A stretch of 64,000 bases of DNA from Coccinella septempunctata (GCF_907165205.1 NC_058196.1:21680501-21744500), one strand, 5' to 3'; shown: positions 33,601-46,879, counted from the first letter of the stretch. Program-made: numbers and translations. Notes: a model not told the origin generated them from the sequence alone.

Positions 33601-34349
33601 ACGTTGTATTAATTGATTAATTTTGTCCTCTTCAAGACCAACGTTGATTATATCAATTATAATATTATTTCTCTACTCATATTCAATGTATTGATCTCAT
33701 TGATGACCAGACTTAGACAATTTGGCTTTCACTTCTAGGCCTGCATCATCATTCTCATTAAAATTCATTATTCTAACCTACTGTTTTTCATGGGAACTCT
33801 GGAGATGGAGGGCGAGTTGTAGATGGCGGAGTTATGAGAATAGCTGAGAAAAAGGGAACAATAGACCATGAGTTCCCAGTGGAATCTATTCCGTTTACAA
33901 TAAATTAAAACTATCATCCCCACAAGTCCAGTGCAATTTCATTTTAGGACCCTGGACCATTTGAATGGTGAACGATTTTCCTTTGAATTCTTTGAATTTT
34001 TGGTTTGTTTAGCAGCGTTGTAACTAGGAATTGGGCCTTCGACAAGGATAGGTATTCTATACAGAATGATTTCTCGCGATGGCCTATTTAGTCGTTTGTA
34101 AAGAAGTAATCCTAATTTTGTGCTGAAAATTTGCATGTTGGGGTTTTCGCCATTTAACTTGCTCCTTAAAATATTTTCAGACATCTGAAAAACTTCATAT
34201 CATACCGGAAACAACCCATTTCTTTCTTATTTCTAGTGGCCAAACCAGTAGATCTCCGTATCGAAATCAGATAGATGATTTGATGGCAGTCTCAACAATG
34301 AGTTAAAACTCAACGGCTTAAGAGTTATTGGAATTATTATGAAACATAT
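33601..34349. other. AT-rich region without recognisable gene
   Basis: It may include further decayed F5-like sequence. An 81-codon minus ORF at 33939-34184 is not recognisable. Confidence 0.35.
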
Positions 34350-34481
34350 GGTGAAAACGGTAGCAATGTTGCAGTGCTACAGAATGTGACCGTTGCTTGA
34401 TAGTTGCGTATGAGCAGTCGATGCGACAGCCGCAGCAGTCACATTCTGCAGCCACTGCAGGTGAACTACTGAAACCATTCC
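34350..34481 (-). repeat. TIR MITE (family F6), copy 1
   Basis: Its right arm, read on the minus strand, matches the left arm of the element at 42389 (TGCAGTGGCTGCAGAATGTG ... ACTGCTCATACGCAAC). It begins GGTGAAAACGGTAGC and ends GAAACCATTCC. Confidence 0.65.
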
Positions 34482-35341
34482 TTTAGTGATATCGTATTAA
34501 AAACATGAGTACAAAAACTATATTTTTTTTTGCTGATTCGAATAAAAAATAGGTTTTTTTCAACTTATACCATTGTTTTAGCCCTTCGAAACTCGTCAAT
34601 AGGCTCTTCGCATCCTTCATTCTTAGGAAAGAGTATATTATGATGTCTTTTTTTTCCAGGCAGATGATGTTCACCAAACGCGACGAAATCGAGTATAAAC
34701 ATCTATGGAGTTATATCTAAATGAACCGTTTCATGAAAAATCACCTCTACATAACTTCCACTATGAGGAAATCATGAATTCCGTAAAAGAAGTCCTGGAG
34801 CAGAAGATTTTCCCATCTCTTTCTATTTATACAGTGTCTAACTTCTCTGAAGTTTGGCCTACTCCCAGATCTTCGTGGACTATGTAATTTTGCATTATCG
34901 TTTGACAGTTTTAGAGCGGTAGACATAAAGAATTTTCATGGCGAAATTCAATTGAATTGAACGTTCGTTCTACATGATGGAAAACGAGGAGCATCACCGG
35001 TTTATCTATAAAGAATTCATGTTTCGTTATACAAAGCAGAAGATATAAAAGGAGGGAGACCGTTCTGAAACCCCAACATAATGGTGAATTTGGAGTTGTT
35101 GTTTCAGCTCTAGCGGTGGTTCGTCGTTGAATCTCGGAAGGCAGAAACAATATATCTTTGTTTTTAAATATGCCTGAATGAATTCCAGAAGGGATGTTCG
35201 ACATTACGAATGGATAATTTTACTAGATTTTCACTGCACAATGGGTTCGTAAATATAACGTCAGAGGTCCGCTTCGTTATTCAGGTTGAATTGTCAGAAG
35301 TAGGTACTTGGGGTGTACACTGGTAAGACACTGTTTATATA
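34482..35341. other. AT-rich region without recognisable gene
   Basis: ORFs of 60-97 codons are unrecognised. No repeat relation seen in the window. Confidence 0.35.
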
Positions 35342-36213
35342 CAGGGTGTATTTGAAGGTGAGGCTTTATTTCAACAGAAGGTAGAACTGGTAAACATGGA
35401 GCGTTTCAACAAAAATCACCTATACAAAACTTTCAAAACCACAACGTTGAAAAACAATTGAAAATGATTACTGAAATAGATCCTAATACGATCCTAGTCC
35501 GTTTGTTAGCTGAATTATCCCAAAGCAATGGTAAAAACCTATCTATTCGACCATGTGGTTTCGTTTAGGATATTGGCTCGTTCGATATTTACGTTGTAAT
35601 GGAAATGGAAACTTAGAATTGCCGAATTTTTCTCATTATTATTTAGTAACTTACACGATTTTATGAAATCGATCATTTCGATACCAACCGACAAAAGAGA
35701 CTTAGGACACAAGCGTATAAAATAGACTAATACTTCAAAGTCTCACCAATAAGATTCGTCTAAATTATTCCCGACTTTGTACACAATGGGCATCACAATC
35801 TTATTCTTGTTCGAACGTAAGAATGGGATGAAATGGGGCAACATCATAGCACTTTTTCAACATAACTAATATAAGCACTATCAAGAAATTTCCTTTATTT
35901 TCTACATTCTTTTTCACCCTAACCTGCACGATACAACAATTATGATTCTCTCAAAAGTGACCTGATGCATCTAATCCGACGAACTTGGTACTGAACCATT
36001 CATTGTCCAGCCATATGGTTATGTTTTGTTTCGTTTTAACGATGCCGGAGTTACCTTCCACAGTCCCGTACTTGAAATTCAATGGAATTTTGTCGAACTT
36101 CTAGGGGTTGTATCTCAGTCATCTTGAATATTTTATATAGACAATTTTTGGTGAAACGACTTATTTTGATGAGTTCTACCTTCTGTCAAAGCCTCACCTT
36201 TGAAAACCCCCTG
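35342..36213 (+). mobile_element. 872-bp TIR element (family F7), copy 1
   Basis: TA at 35340-35341 and 36214-36215 flank inverted ends. The left end starts CAGGGTGTATTTGAAGGTGA and the right end, inverted, starts CAGGGGGTTTTCAAAGGTGA; both then carry ACAGAAGGTAGAACT. The interior is non-coding. Other copies are at 37045-37722 (5' truncated) and from 63428 to the window edge. Confidence 0.85.
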
Positions 36214-37044
36214 TATAGGGTTGATGAACTGCTGATTTCACTTTAACGAGTAGTAGTAAAACTTTGGACATTTTTCTTGCGCGGAAGTTTCATCAATAAG
36301 CGAATCGCGAATGCTTGACTGAAATTAAATCAATTAATCGACTTGGGTGAAATCTGACTTCATGAATACGTACAAATTTCGAATGATGGAAATTTTGTTA
36401 TGATTCAATCTATGTATATAAATGACAAAAATTCGTCAGCATTCTCTTCCCTTGGTGTCCTTTCCTATTATCATCTCCCATACCTGCCTCTCTGTCTGAT
36501 CCTTGCTTTTTCTTGAACTCTGTTTTGTACCTACTTATATCTGCTTCCTTACAACGCGAGACGTATATATAGGTGGGTTCTCTTTCTTTATCTATGTTGA
36601 TGTATTGGCTTTCCTGTTTCCTGTGATGCCTGAGAACCGATATATGAACTCTGTTGTTCTTGACAAGTTTGTAGGGTTAACCCAGGCTACTATATTCGAA
36701 CTGATGTACTGGAGCTCATTGCTTTAATGGCCTCTCGACTGTAAAATATATACCTATATCTCATCCATGAAGTTCCTGTTTGAGTTATATAATGTATTTC
36801 TAACTCGAGTGTATTCTGCTAGAAAGATGCTCAGGCTCAACGATTCTGAGTATTTCGTTGAGGGTCCAAAAACTCAAGGCAAGTTCGTGTGTTTGTTTAA
36901 GAACTGTCCGTGTAAGGGTTAATGGTATTTTCTCTGATTGATGGATTCTACCTGCGTCAGTAAATATATTTTATAAAAATAATCGAACAAAAAACCTATT
37001 CATCAAATAACTGAAAAACTATATTCAGAAACAGCAGTGGTGAA
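36214..37044. other. AT-rich region without recognisable gene
   Basis: A 74-codon plus ORF (36503-36727) is rich in F, Y and L and unrecognised. No repeat relation seen. Confidence 0.35.
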
Positions 37045-37722
37045 AAACTTACCTCCTGATTCGACCATGTGGTTTCGTTTAGGATATTGGCTTGTTCGAT
37101 ATTTACGTGGTACTGAAAATGGACACAAAGGATTGCCGAATTGTTCTCATTATTTAACTTACACGATTTCATATAATGGCTCATTTCGATACCAACTGAC
37201 AGAAGAGACTTAGGACACAAATGTAAAAAATAGAATAATACTTCAAAATCTCTCCAATGAAATTCATCTAAATTATTCACGAATTTTTTTTAATGGGCAT
37301 CACAATCTTCTTGTTCGAACAACCAGCAATCGTCGTAAAAATGGGATGATATGGGGAAACATCATAGCACTTTTTCAACATAACTAACATAAGCACTTTC
37401 GAGAAACTGCCTCGATTTTCGAAATTTTTTTCACCCTAAATTGCACGATACAACAATGATGGTTTTCTTAAGAGTGACCTGATGCATCTAATCCGATGAA
37501 CTTGGTACTGAACCATTCATTGTCCAGCCACATGTGTATGTTTTGTTTCGTTTTTGCGATGCCGGAGTCACCTTCCACAGTCCCGTACTTGAAATTCAAT
37601 GAAATTTTGTCGAACTTCTAGGGGTTGTATCTCAGCCATCTTGGATATTTTATATAGACAATTTTTGGTTGAACGACTTATTCTGATGAGTTCTACCTTC
37701 TGTCAAAAAAAGCCTGTATATT
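37045..37722 (+). repeat. Family F7 element, copy 2, 5' truncated
   Basis: From GATTCGACCATGTGGTTTCG onward it follows 35540-36213 closely, and it ends TTCTACCTTCTGTCAAAAAAA then GCCTGTATA. The left TIR and first 200 bp are missing, and the right terminus is partly deleted. Confidence 0.8.
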
Positions 37723-39960
37723 AGATTATGTTTTCTTAAGCTCTATTCAAATGTCGAATGAAATGAAGGGTGTTCCGTTCAAAAATAGGTAACTTTGTAT
37801 TGCCACTCTGTACACAAATGAGTCAGTCGTATTGTATCAAAGAATTATTGAAGGCTGATTTATGAAGAACAAATTTTTTCGGTAGCCCCTATACATTCGC
37901 ATATAAGGTTTAGGGTCTTTTTCTGGCGGACACCTTGTATATTTTGCCAGCAACTCTCGCAAAGTTACGATAAAAAGTCGGCCGACCGCCTGATGCAACT
38001 TACCATTTAGCATACAGGGGATTATACCACCTGCTGAAACGAATTACATTATAAATCCCTTCAGTCTATAACTGACATTTGCAGAACTGCCTTCAAACTC
38101 TTGTCGTTCAAACAAGAAATCAATACACGACTATCAGTTCGGACATTTAATTAACTACACTTCAAACGAAACAGGACAAGTTTGGTAGTCTGCAATCAAA
38201 ATCCGCAATTCAATTCCATTGGTTATATACAGTGAATGCTTACCTACGTCACTCTGCAAGTTCCGAATGATGCCAATACAAAGAGAGCCACTTTGTCGAT
38301 AGTAGGATTTCCCGGTCGACATGCGGATAACGCTAGTACATCGAATCGGTTTTTTGGCCGGTAAATCACCGTTGATCCGTATCAGTGCCGATTGCTTTGA
38401 TACGAAGAGTAAGATGTCTCATTGACGTGTCCTGAACAGACCTGAAGGCTTCGGTTTGATAGTTTTTTACGCTTTGTCCTTTTTTGAGTCGATCCCTCTA
38501 AGAAGGTATGAAACAGCGTATTCTCCACGTATTTACTGGACTGTAGAGTTCAAATCCGGCACATATACAGGTGTCCCGACCAAAAGTCAGAAGGATATGT
38601 TAACAGTTTTCTATTTATATTTGAAATGAAGAATGAAATTGATGGGATACGAAAAGAAAAAAGGACAATCAAGTAGATACTACGCCGACGTTTCGGTTTA
38701 TTAAACATCTTTCTCAGGGCACTTGAAACAAGATTATTATCATAACTGCAATTAATTGAACTATGAATGATCTCGAGTTGAATAATTTGAAATCCAAGCT
38801 AAACAGTCTACTAAGAGTTATACAGGAGAAAAGCGACAAATACCGTCCCAGCTCAGAAAACTGGTTTAGGGAGTAAAAGGTCCAAACGAATAATAGGGAA
38901 TACTCCTTCTGACGAAAATGATGTATTTTTTATGAAATATCTTTGAAACGTCACATTTTGAAATAACCATTTCAACCGTTTCCCAAAAAAAATTATTTTA
39001 ATCACTTAAAAATGAAAAATAAAAATGTGTATTTAAAATTTAAAGCGTTTCATGTGGATTGCACAAGTTGGCAACATCGATCGAAATATGCCTTGATAAT
39101 AAAGGACAACAAATACATTATCTTGATGAGATAGAGATAGACAAAGAAGTCTGCGACGAACGATGAAGGCCGTAAAATTTTATGGGATTTTTATGGCCGG
39201 TTGCAGTTGAAGCTCGCCAGTAAGTACGCGCCTGATCAACAGCTGTTATTTTATAAACAAGCTGATCGGACATTGTTCTTTTCATTGTCTTGTATGCGCT
39301 GTTGCCAAGTCGTAAACTTCGCACAAAGCGATTTAAATTTTAAAACCCCATATTTGAAGGATGATTTTGAATAGTTTCCACGGTGAATTTAAAAAAATCA
39401 TGAATGAAACTCATAACTATTCAGTTTAAACTTGCATATGCAGTGATAACCCAAATTGAGGAGAATTCCCCATTGCGACGGAAAAGTGCAGGAAATTCGG
39501 TTGAGCAGTGTAGTGAATGAAAGAATCCGCCGATTTTGTGCGTGGTGTTCGAAAAAGTTCTCCGTCAACCATCAGCAGGTTCGAGCGAAGATTGCAGTAA
39601 AGATAGAAAGTTCCAATTTTGTATTGTTTTTTTTTTCTTCCATTTCTGTTCAGGGAAAAGAGTGAATAGAGTCCAGAGTCCTGAAATCACCTCCAAATTT
39701 ATCAATTAAATGTATTTTTATTATTGTTGTGCGCTAAGTTGGAAATAAAATTCATCTCAAGATTTTGTCGATGAAAAATATTGATTATTGTTTTGCGCTC
39801 CTTGCATGAGCTTAGAAATTGAAGATTTAAGTTGGTCGTCATCAACCAATCAGTGTATGTTGCAACATACACTACATTTAGAATGAAATGAAAACTTCTC
39901 GAGAAGTTTTAATTTTTCTAAATAGATTTAATTATTACTTCAATTCAGGAGTTTCATTTA
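37723..39960. other. Unassigned region
   Basis: It includes short phrases such as AGGGTGTTCCGTTCAAAAAT (37769) and GGACACCTTGTATATTTTG (37927), in the style of insect MITE ends, but I could not pair them. ORFs of 68-69 codons at 39118 (minus) and 39456 (plus) are unrecognised. Confidence 0.35.
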
Positions 39961-41135
39961 CTTTCTCCCCACAAAATATAGAAAATAACATCAAAGACTT
40001 GTCCTTACTGCGAGAGACCAAATCCACATTTTCCCCTTTCAAAGGGCCTTCAATTTTACACTGATATTATAACATCTTACAAATAATCACCCCTTGTCCA
40101 GTGGAAAGGCGCTCTTCCATTGATCAAGATACGGTGTGCATTATTACACTGGTGACAGCGGTGGGATTTAAATTCTTTTATTTTACACTGGTGACCGCGG
40201 TGGGATTTAAATTCTTTTATTTGAGAAGTTTGTGTTTTTTTCTGGAGCGAGTTTAACTAAATCTAATAATTTGACAGGCGTCATTGTAAGTTGAAAGTAT
40301 TCGGAGAATTGTGTTTAAAGAATTTTGATTGTTGGACTTAGTTATGATTATACCTACCTATGAATTCGAGGACCTTCGGAGGAAGGAACTCAGAGTTATT
40401 TTATAGACAAGGATGATTTCGTTTTGCGTCGATTTTTGTTTATTTCAAGAGGATAATTGAGTTATTTTGGGTAATGTAAAAAGTACAGTTGCGAACAGAA
40501 TTTTATTCTCCTCAAAGTTTAGATGTGGAGATATTAAGGAATGTGGTGGATTCGATTTTTTTTCAAAATTGGTATAAGTAATCAAATTTTCAATCGGGAG
40601 TTGAAAAATTTTATATGTAAAGAGCATTGGTGTTCAATAATTTGTGGAAGATCTGATTAAGCGATTGATAGAAACGTTAAGGAGATTGAAATAGTAGTTG
40701 ATCAACTATCGAAGATTGAAATTTCATTTCACGATAATTTATTGCTTTTAGGGTTGCATTCTTGGCTGATAGAAATTTTTTTTTCTGTTCATTGTTTTCA
40801 GGAGAATCTCGTTTTGCAGTTTATATCACTGTGCGGTATTGAAAATTTTGAATTTGTAGAAATTTTATGGTTTTGAAGTGAATGTTTTGAAATTAGACAA
40901 AATCAATCAAATAATATTTTGAAATTTTTTGGTTGAGTATCAATTACGTAGGGTTTTGAAGGCAAAATTGAGTGCTCGGATTTATCGAATTTGTAGTTTA
41001 TCAGAAATTTCAGGAAAGACGTCGTCAATTAATTTTTATTCCTTCAATTTTGTGTTTTAACATCTTAAAAATAATCATCCCTTGTCCCGTGGAAAGCCGC
41101 TCTTCCATTAGTGAGATACGGGGTACTTTATTACA
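39961..41135 (+). repeat. Eroded LTR retroelement (two partial LTR ends, no coding region)
   Basis: The segment ending at 40149 (ATCACCCCTTGTCCAGTGGA ... GCATTATTACA) is repeated in direct orientation ending at 41135 (ATCATCCCTTGTCCCGTGGA ... CTTTATTACA). Immediately after the first comes CTGGTGACAGCGGTGGGATT, which starts TGG one base inside the LTR like a primer-binding site for a tRNA ending CCA. About 0.9 kb of non-coding sequence separates the two. No gag or pol is left. A third LTR end is at 53770-53945. Confidence 0.65.
40150..40227 (+). repeat. Tandem duplication of the LTR leader
   Basis: Two 39-bp units, each starting CTGGTGAC[A/C]GCGGTGGGATT, lie head to tail. Both copies carry the presumed primer-binding site, and the first ends in TTTTACA, like an LTR 3' end. 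Confidence 0.85.
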
Positions 41136-42388
41136 CTTTCTAAAGAGCGAAACAATTATTTGCAATTCGAAATACAAAGTCACGTTTTTACCCTGAATTG
41201 TTCAAATCAGGAATAATGATTTCAGCCCTGGAATATTGAAATAATTGAAATCCAACCAACTTACTTTCAACATGTTCAATACCCTCCGAAGTATCACTAA
41301 ATTCCGACGATTAGTTTGATTTTCATGATGGTCTCAGTGCATATCTCATGAATTTCGAAAAGCACCCTCTAGTTTTCTGAGGAAAGCCAGTAATTAATTT
41401 TAATGGTCAATTCGTACTCAGCTAGTCCTACTCTAATCTCTGATAAGAGTATGTACAGTTACTCTCGGGACAGCCTGTATATCCTAATGGTTTCGATCCG
41501 AAGGGAAAGCTAAATGTGGGGAAAATACTTACCGGATCGGTCCAACATCACAGGTAACATGTCGTCACGAAACGTATGTAGGAAGTAGCAGACCAATACC
41601 TCCCTTCAAAACTTCCATTTCCGCATCTCCCCTTTACGCCCACCCCTCTTTCAACCCGCTTCATTATTGAGAAGGTATTGTCTAGCATCGCCTATCAAAC
41701 GTATGCGTTTCCAGTCCCCATTGAAATTGATATTTCAAAAGACGGAACAACACATCCCCGGTCGCCTGAACGTGTTGTAACATTTAGAGCCCCCGTGACA
41801 ACGGTGACAGGAGTGACATGCTTTCAGGCCCCATTCCGTCCTCAGAAATCCCCCCGAATCCGGGGAAAACCCCGCCTTGCGTCTGTATTATTTATACTTT
41901 CGGCTGTCACGACGTTTCGGATTTTGTGCGAAATAGGTAATTGCTTCACGGTTCGCTATATATATATATTATTTAGGTTTTCCATTAAGTTAGAGCTTGG
42001 ACGGGTGAAAATCGCGACGCGTCACGTCGCATGTAATTTTCATGCGGGTAAGCGTTTTCGAGTTGACAGTTGAGGACGTCCGTGTCATATGCTAGACGGG
42101 AAAAGCGGAGGAGTTTGTGTTGTCTAGCTTTTTTTTCATCTTGAATTGCACACTAGGCAGAAATTACAGGAAATTTCATAATATTATGGAACCCATTTCA
42201 ACTTCAGCATTCTAGAATTCTAGTCGTAACATCAACCATTTATGGTATACAGGATGGGTAGAATTACTAACTCATCATTTTTAGTATATTATGAGATAAA
42301 GTATCGATTTAATTTCATCAGGGGTGATACCAAGAATGCTCTCAATATTATTCTGTCAGAAATCAACGAGTTCAAATGGCTTGCTGAA
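41136..42388. other. Region with GC-rich island
   Basis: About 41560-42110 is GC-richer. The 131-codon plus ORF at 41678-42073 (with RSPERVVTFRAPVTTVTG) is not recognised and may be chance in a GC-rich island. An intact exon cannot be excluded. Confidence 0.35.
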
Positions 42389-42589
42389 GGTAATGCCTCT
42401 GGTAATGCGTCGTATGAATGCAGTGGCTGCAGAATGTGACTGCCGCGCCTGCCACATGGACTGCTCATACGCAACTTCCAAGCACAGCGTTACTGCAGTG
42501 CTGCAGACTGAGACTGCTGCTTTTGGTAGTTGTTTATGAGCAGTGAGATTATGCAGCTACTGCCTGTATCGCACTACCGCAACCATACC
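42389..42589 (+). repeat. TIR MITE (family F6), copy 2
   Basis: About 200 bp with long imperfect arms. The left starts GGTAATGCCTCTGGTAATGC and the right, inverted, GGTATGGTTGCGGTAGTGC. Each arm then has a GCAGTRGCTGCA motif and ACTGCTCATA. An inverted relative is at 34350-34481. Confidence 0.7.
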
Positions 42590-42929
42590 TTAACCTCTCA
42601 GCACTTTGATTGAACTCAAGATTTCTGACAGAATATTTGATAGTAAAGTGAGCCCGACAAAAATTGATAGAATTTCACAAATAAAAAAAAACTGGGAAAC
42701 TGCTATTTACCAGACTGCAGACTATTATAACTATAACTGTCGATATTTTTTTCCGAAACAAATGAATCATCAATTCATTGGCAATAATTAATTAATATTA
42801 ACAACTGTAGGTAGGTTATGTTTCCTGCATAATGTTTTATTTCGACTCGTAGTTGCCAGGAAGTAGCAGCTCACTATCGAGACATACTATTCTATGAAAC
42901 CACTCACCGGATTTGAAGATAAAATATTA

Positions 42930-43265
42930 TAATTGACATTTTGAACTGGCAGCTATACCTAACTGTCAGTTTCAACTTGCAATTATGGCTAATTGCCAGT
43001 TTGAATTGACAATTATTATAAAATTACAATTATACATGATAATCAGTTTGTTCTGGCGATCATACTTATATTTATAATTACGTAAAATTGTCAGTGAGAG
43101 CTGTCAATTACGTATTACGTATTAGGTTTGCTTGTAATCAGGCAATCAGGTTTGCTTGCCAGTTCAAACTGGTACTTATGTATAATTGGCAATTTGGCAA
43201 TTAGGTTTAAATCCCAGTGGAAACTGGCAATTATATATGATTTTGCCAGTTCGAAGTGGCCATTA
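42930..43265. repeat. Degenerate cluster of TGCCAGTT/AACTGGCA inverted motifs
   Basis: Short motifs such as TTGCCAGTTCAAACTGG, GAACTGGCAGC and GTTTGAATTGACAATTAT recur in both orientations over about 330 bp with AATTATA spacers. No regular period. Confidence 0.6.
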
Positions 43266-43634
43266 TAATTTTTCTCCCTCCGGTCGGGCTACAAACTTCT
43301 CTCCTCGGGATGCAAAGTGCCACTTTAATCCCTATGTTTATAATGTACTATAATTATCTCAAAAATTTGACAGATGCAAGATCCATCATATTCTTTGGAG
43401 ATAATCGAGTGAACTAAAGAAAGCTTTTTCGTGTCGTCTCCAATATAATTTTTGAATCTACTGCATATTCATATTCATATTCATATTATCCTGATTCTCC
43501 ATAGGTACCAAAGTACCCCTCAGAAGCTCTGTGGCTTGTACGATTTCGGAGAATCAGTTGTGTTCTGTGTAGGCTTTGTTACTGTGTCCTTACGCCAGCT
43601 TAGGCACAGCACTGTTTATTTGAACCCAACAGTG

Positions 43635-44172
43635 ATGTTTCGATCCCTTCAAAAATGGGATCATCTTCAGGCATCTGAAATGCAGGAATAAGTCTAAAAC
43701 TATCACACGACAAATATAGAAATTCTCGAAAATTAACAAAATAAACAGTGGAATAAAATGTAGAAGATTTAACAAATTTTAAAAGAAGAAACAATGCAGC
43801 AAACTTACATCAGAAATCAGAGATATAGACAAACCTACATGTCACTAAGAATAAAAATAAATGTCAACAATAAACACGTGAATATGACATATAGTGATAT
43901 TGAATATGAATATGATATATAGTCATATTTATGTCTGTATTCTGTATTGTTGACATTTATTTTTATTCATTGTGACAATACATGTAATTTTGTTTGTATC
44001 TCTCATGTACGCTTGCTTCATTGTTCGACCTCTTAAATTTTTTTAAATCTTTCATACCAATGTTTATATTGTTCATTTTAGATAATTTTCTGAATCAGTT
44101 GTATTAGTTTAAGAGTTACTCCTGCATTTCAGATGCCTGAAGATCATCCCATTTTTGAAGGGATCGAAACAT
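43635..44172. repeat. 538-bp foldback element
   Basis: The outer arms carry ATGTTTCGATCCCTTCAAAA and its inverse (ending at 44172), followed by CATCTTCAGGCATCTGAAAT and its inverse. Near the centre AATAAAAATAAATGTCAACA (43850) is inverse to 43961-43980. The segment in between is AT-rich and non-coding. Confidence 0.8.
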
Positions 44173-45609
44173 ACGTAGCCTTCTTTTGTTCATACAAAAA
44201 TTTGTTATGACTTATGTCAAAAGTAAAAGCTAGGATTAATTTGAGAGTCTGACGAGGTTGTACTTCTCACTGTTGACTTCATTTCATTCCTAAGAGGTAC
44301 CAAGCATAGCCAGTGACTGTCTTATTATCAACATCTTGCTGTTATGATCGTGTAAATACCCAAGAACCAAGAAGTTCGAATTAAGAAATATGAGGCTATT
44401 TTATCAGCGTTCTGAGGACATATCCATAATTTTTGTCATAAATACTGACATAACATTTAATTAATTATATGAAACTGTCAATTATTGACACACTTGAATC
44501 AAGTTCCGGCCAACAATGGCAAACTGAGAAGTATTTATTCGACGAAAATATGAAAATCTCCTTCCAAAATGGTAATGACTTAACTAACCATCTAATTCGA
44601 ACTGTCACCACCATGTCGCTGCAATCTTCATTTGAATCCCCTATGACTATCGTCCATTACTGTGGCATCCCTGGCGATATACTTCAGGTCAATGAGTGAC
44701 GAAACCTGTCTCAGGAATCAAATTTGCGACACAGACCTGCCAACAAAATTCTGGCAGCTAACTCTTCTTATAGTGCTCCTTAGCGATGAAAATTGGCGAT
44801 GAACCGAGCGCCATTTGCATATTTTGCACTGATTCGAACTCGCAGTTCTCAGGTTTACTCTCCCGGACCTTGCACTAACGTCTGCTCTCTTTTACGGCCT
44901 CTTTAACGACAGGTATTCGCGACGAATCGAGGAAATTCCCTCTCGACGTTCCCCCAGGGAAAATTATTCATTTCCTTGGAATTTAACGGCAAACACTCCA
45001 TCTGGATCCGATTTTATTGTGAGGAACTTTATGTTCGCGTTCGAGTTGAAGACGATCATCGGGAAAGAAGTTAATGTACTCGCCGTCTAGATCGGGGAAG
45101 GTACTGACCTTTAATGAGGTTCTTCGAGCAAATCCAGGGGAGTAAAACATACTTGGTCTTAGAATGTGTTGGATCAGATTCGAAAGAATATCACCGAAAA
45201 ACTTTTTATGTGTATACAGGCTGTCTGTAAACAAATGCGAAGGACTCAGGGAGATGATTCCTCGATGAAAATAAGCAGGGGTAGTTCCTATAAATTTTTT
45301 TCTAAGTCTACCTCCCTTCTAAGATACAGGGTTTGGAAGGCGATGACGAGTTGACAGTTTTTAATATTTTTACGGGTTCTAAAAAACACTGAGTCAAAAA
45401 ACTATATATAATATTGAAGCACTAAGTAGATGTTACTCACACAATTTTTTTTAAATCTCATAAATTTACTATTAGGGGTTGAAAATATCAACCCCTTATG
45501 ATTTTCCTTCAAAAATTGTTTTCGTGGGAGAGATTTTCGAGAAGTAAAATTCTCTTATTGTTTCCTATTCAATTCTGAAGAAAAAAAGACTCTTGCAAAA
45601 TTTAGATAC
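44173..45609. other. Unassigned region, partly GC-rich, with MITE-like stretch
   Basis: About 44820-45110 is GC-richer and may be single-copy. From about 45214 the text (CAGGCTGTCTGTAAACAAAT, GATTCCTCGATGAAAATAAG, GATACAGGGTTTGGAAGG) has the style of a dispersed insect repeat known to me from other genomes, but no second copy is in the window. A 76-codon ORF at 44469 is unrecognised. Confidence 0.4.
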
Positions 45610-46083
45610 TGTAACGTGGTTTCCTCGGAGAAAACTTATCTCGAGCGCCAGCTATTCTTTTCTCTAGGAAGAATAGCAAACCTACCAGAGTAGCTGCTAG
45701 TCGGAGACAGAGTTCGCTGTTATCTAGGTAGCAATAACGAAGTAGTCAAAATCAAATTATGTACCAGTTTATTCACACCTTCGGAAACTGATTTATATAT
45801 ACAACGGAAATATGTGTAGGTATGAAATATGAGCGAATCGATCAGCAAACATACATTCGGGAAATTCTATCCGATCACGAGCACTTTGTAAAGTTTATAC
45901 CAGGTACAGTGGAAAATCAGAGGTTGTTCAATAAAATGCGCCAACCAGAACTGACGAAATGGATACCAAGGATGACCTCGCGAAGTGAAATGACTAGCTA
46001 TACGGTATCGGAATCTAATTGATTGTATTTCTCCAATGAAAAGAAACACAATCAGGGCGGATCTATTCGAGACTTTTATTCGC

Positions 46084-46536
46084 TACCCCAAGGGCTAACG
46101 CTCCATGACTGATAGCGAAGAAAAGGTCTATTTTGAGCGCAACTACGGGATTTCACTGACGGCGAGTGGTACCTCTTATTCTCTACCCCAAGGGCTTACG
46201 CACCATGACTGATAGAAAAGAAGAGATTTCTATTTCAACACTTATGACGCGGAACGCGAACAGGAGGGGTTGACGGAACTTTCTCTTCACTACCCCAAGG
46301 GCTTACGCACCATGACTGATAGAAAAGAAGAGATTTCTATTTCAACACTTATGACGCGGAACGCGAACAGGAGGGGTTGACGGAACTTTCTCTTCACTAC
46401 CCCAAGGGCTTACGCACCATGACTGATAGAAAAGAAGAGATTTCTATTTCAACACTTATGACGCGGAACGCGAACAGGAGGGGTTGACGGGACTTTCTCT
46501 TCACTACCCCAAGGGCTTACGCACCATGACTGATAG
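46084..46536. repeat. 107-bp tandem repeat inside the LTR
   Basis: The core TACCCCAAGGGCTTACGCAC, continuing CATGACTGATAG, starts at 46184, 46291, 46398 and 46505, spaced exactly 107 bp, with a diverged fifth copy at 46084. Neighbouring units are almost identical, which implies recent duplication or conversion. Confidence 0.9.
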
Positions 46537-46879
46537 CGAAGGGAAAAGTCAGACTCGCGAAAAAGAGTAAAGTAGGGCAAAAGATAACAGAAAGCGATAC
46601 AGTACAGCAGTGTCAAAGAAGTAACCGGTGTAGGTCTAATAAAGAAACTGAACGGTAAAGACGGGGACCTGCCTCCTTTATTTCAGGCACTCGCGGAAAA
46701 TAAACGGAAACTAAAAATTAATTCCTAAGAGCACTAACTTCGTAATACAAAATTTATTCTAAATTCGCTGAACGGCTTGTCGTGCACACAATTAAAGTCG
46801 AATCGTAGAGAAAAGAGAGTACAGAGCGTAAAAGTGACGAGACTAAAGAGTAAAAGAGGCCGTCGCGGGGGAAAATCTG

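Noticed and set aside
41678..42073. 131-codon plus ORF
   Set aside because: No domain or splice context is seen. It lies in a GC-rich island where long chance ORFs are more likely. I kept it as a note in the region entry.
46084..46536. CRISPR-like array
   Set aside because: The 107-bp units are repeated whole, without unique spacers, inside an insect LTR-like repeat.
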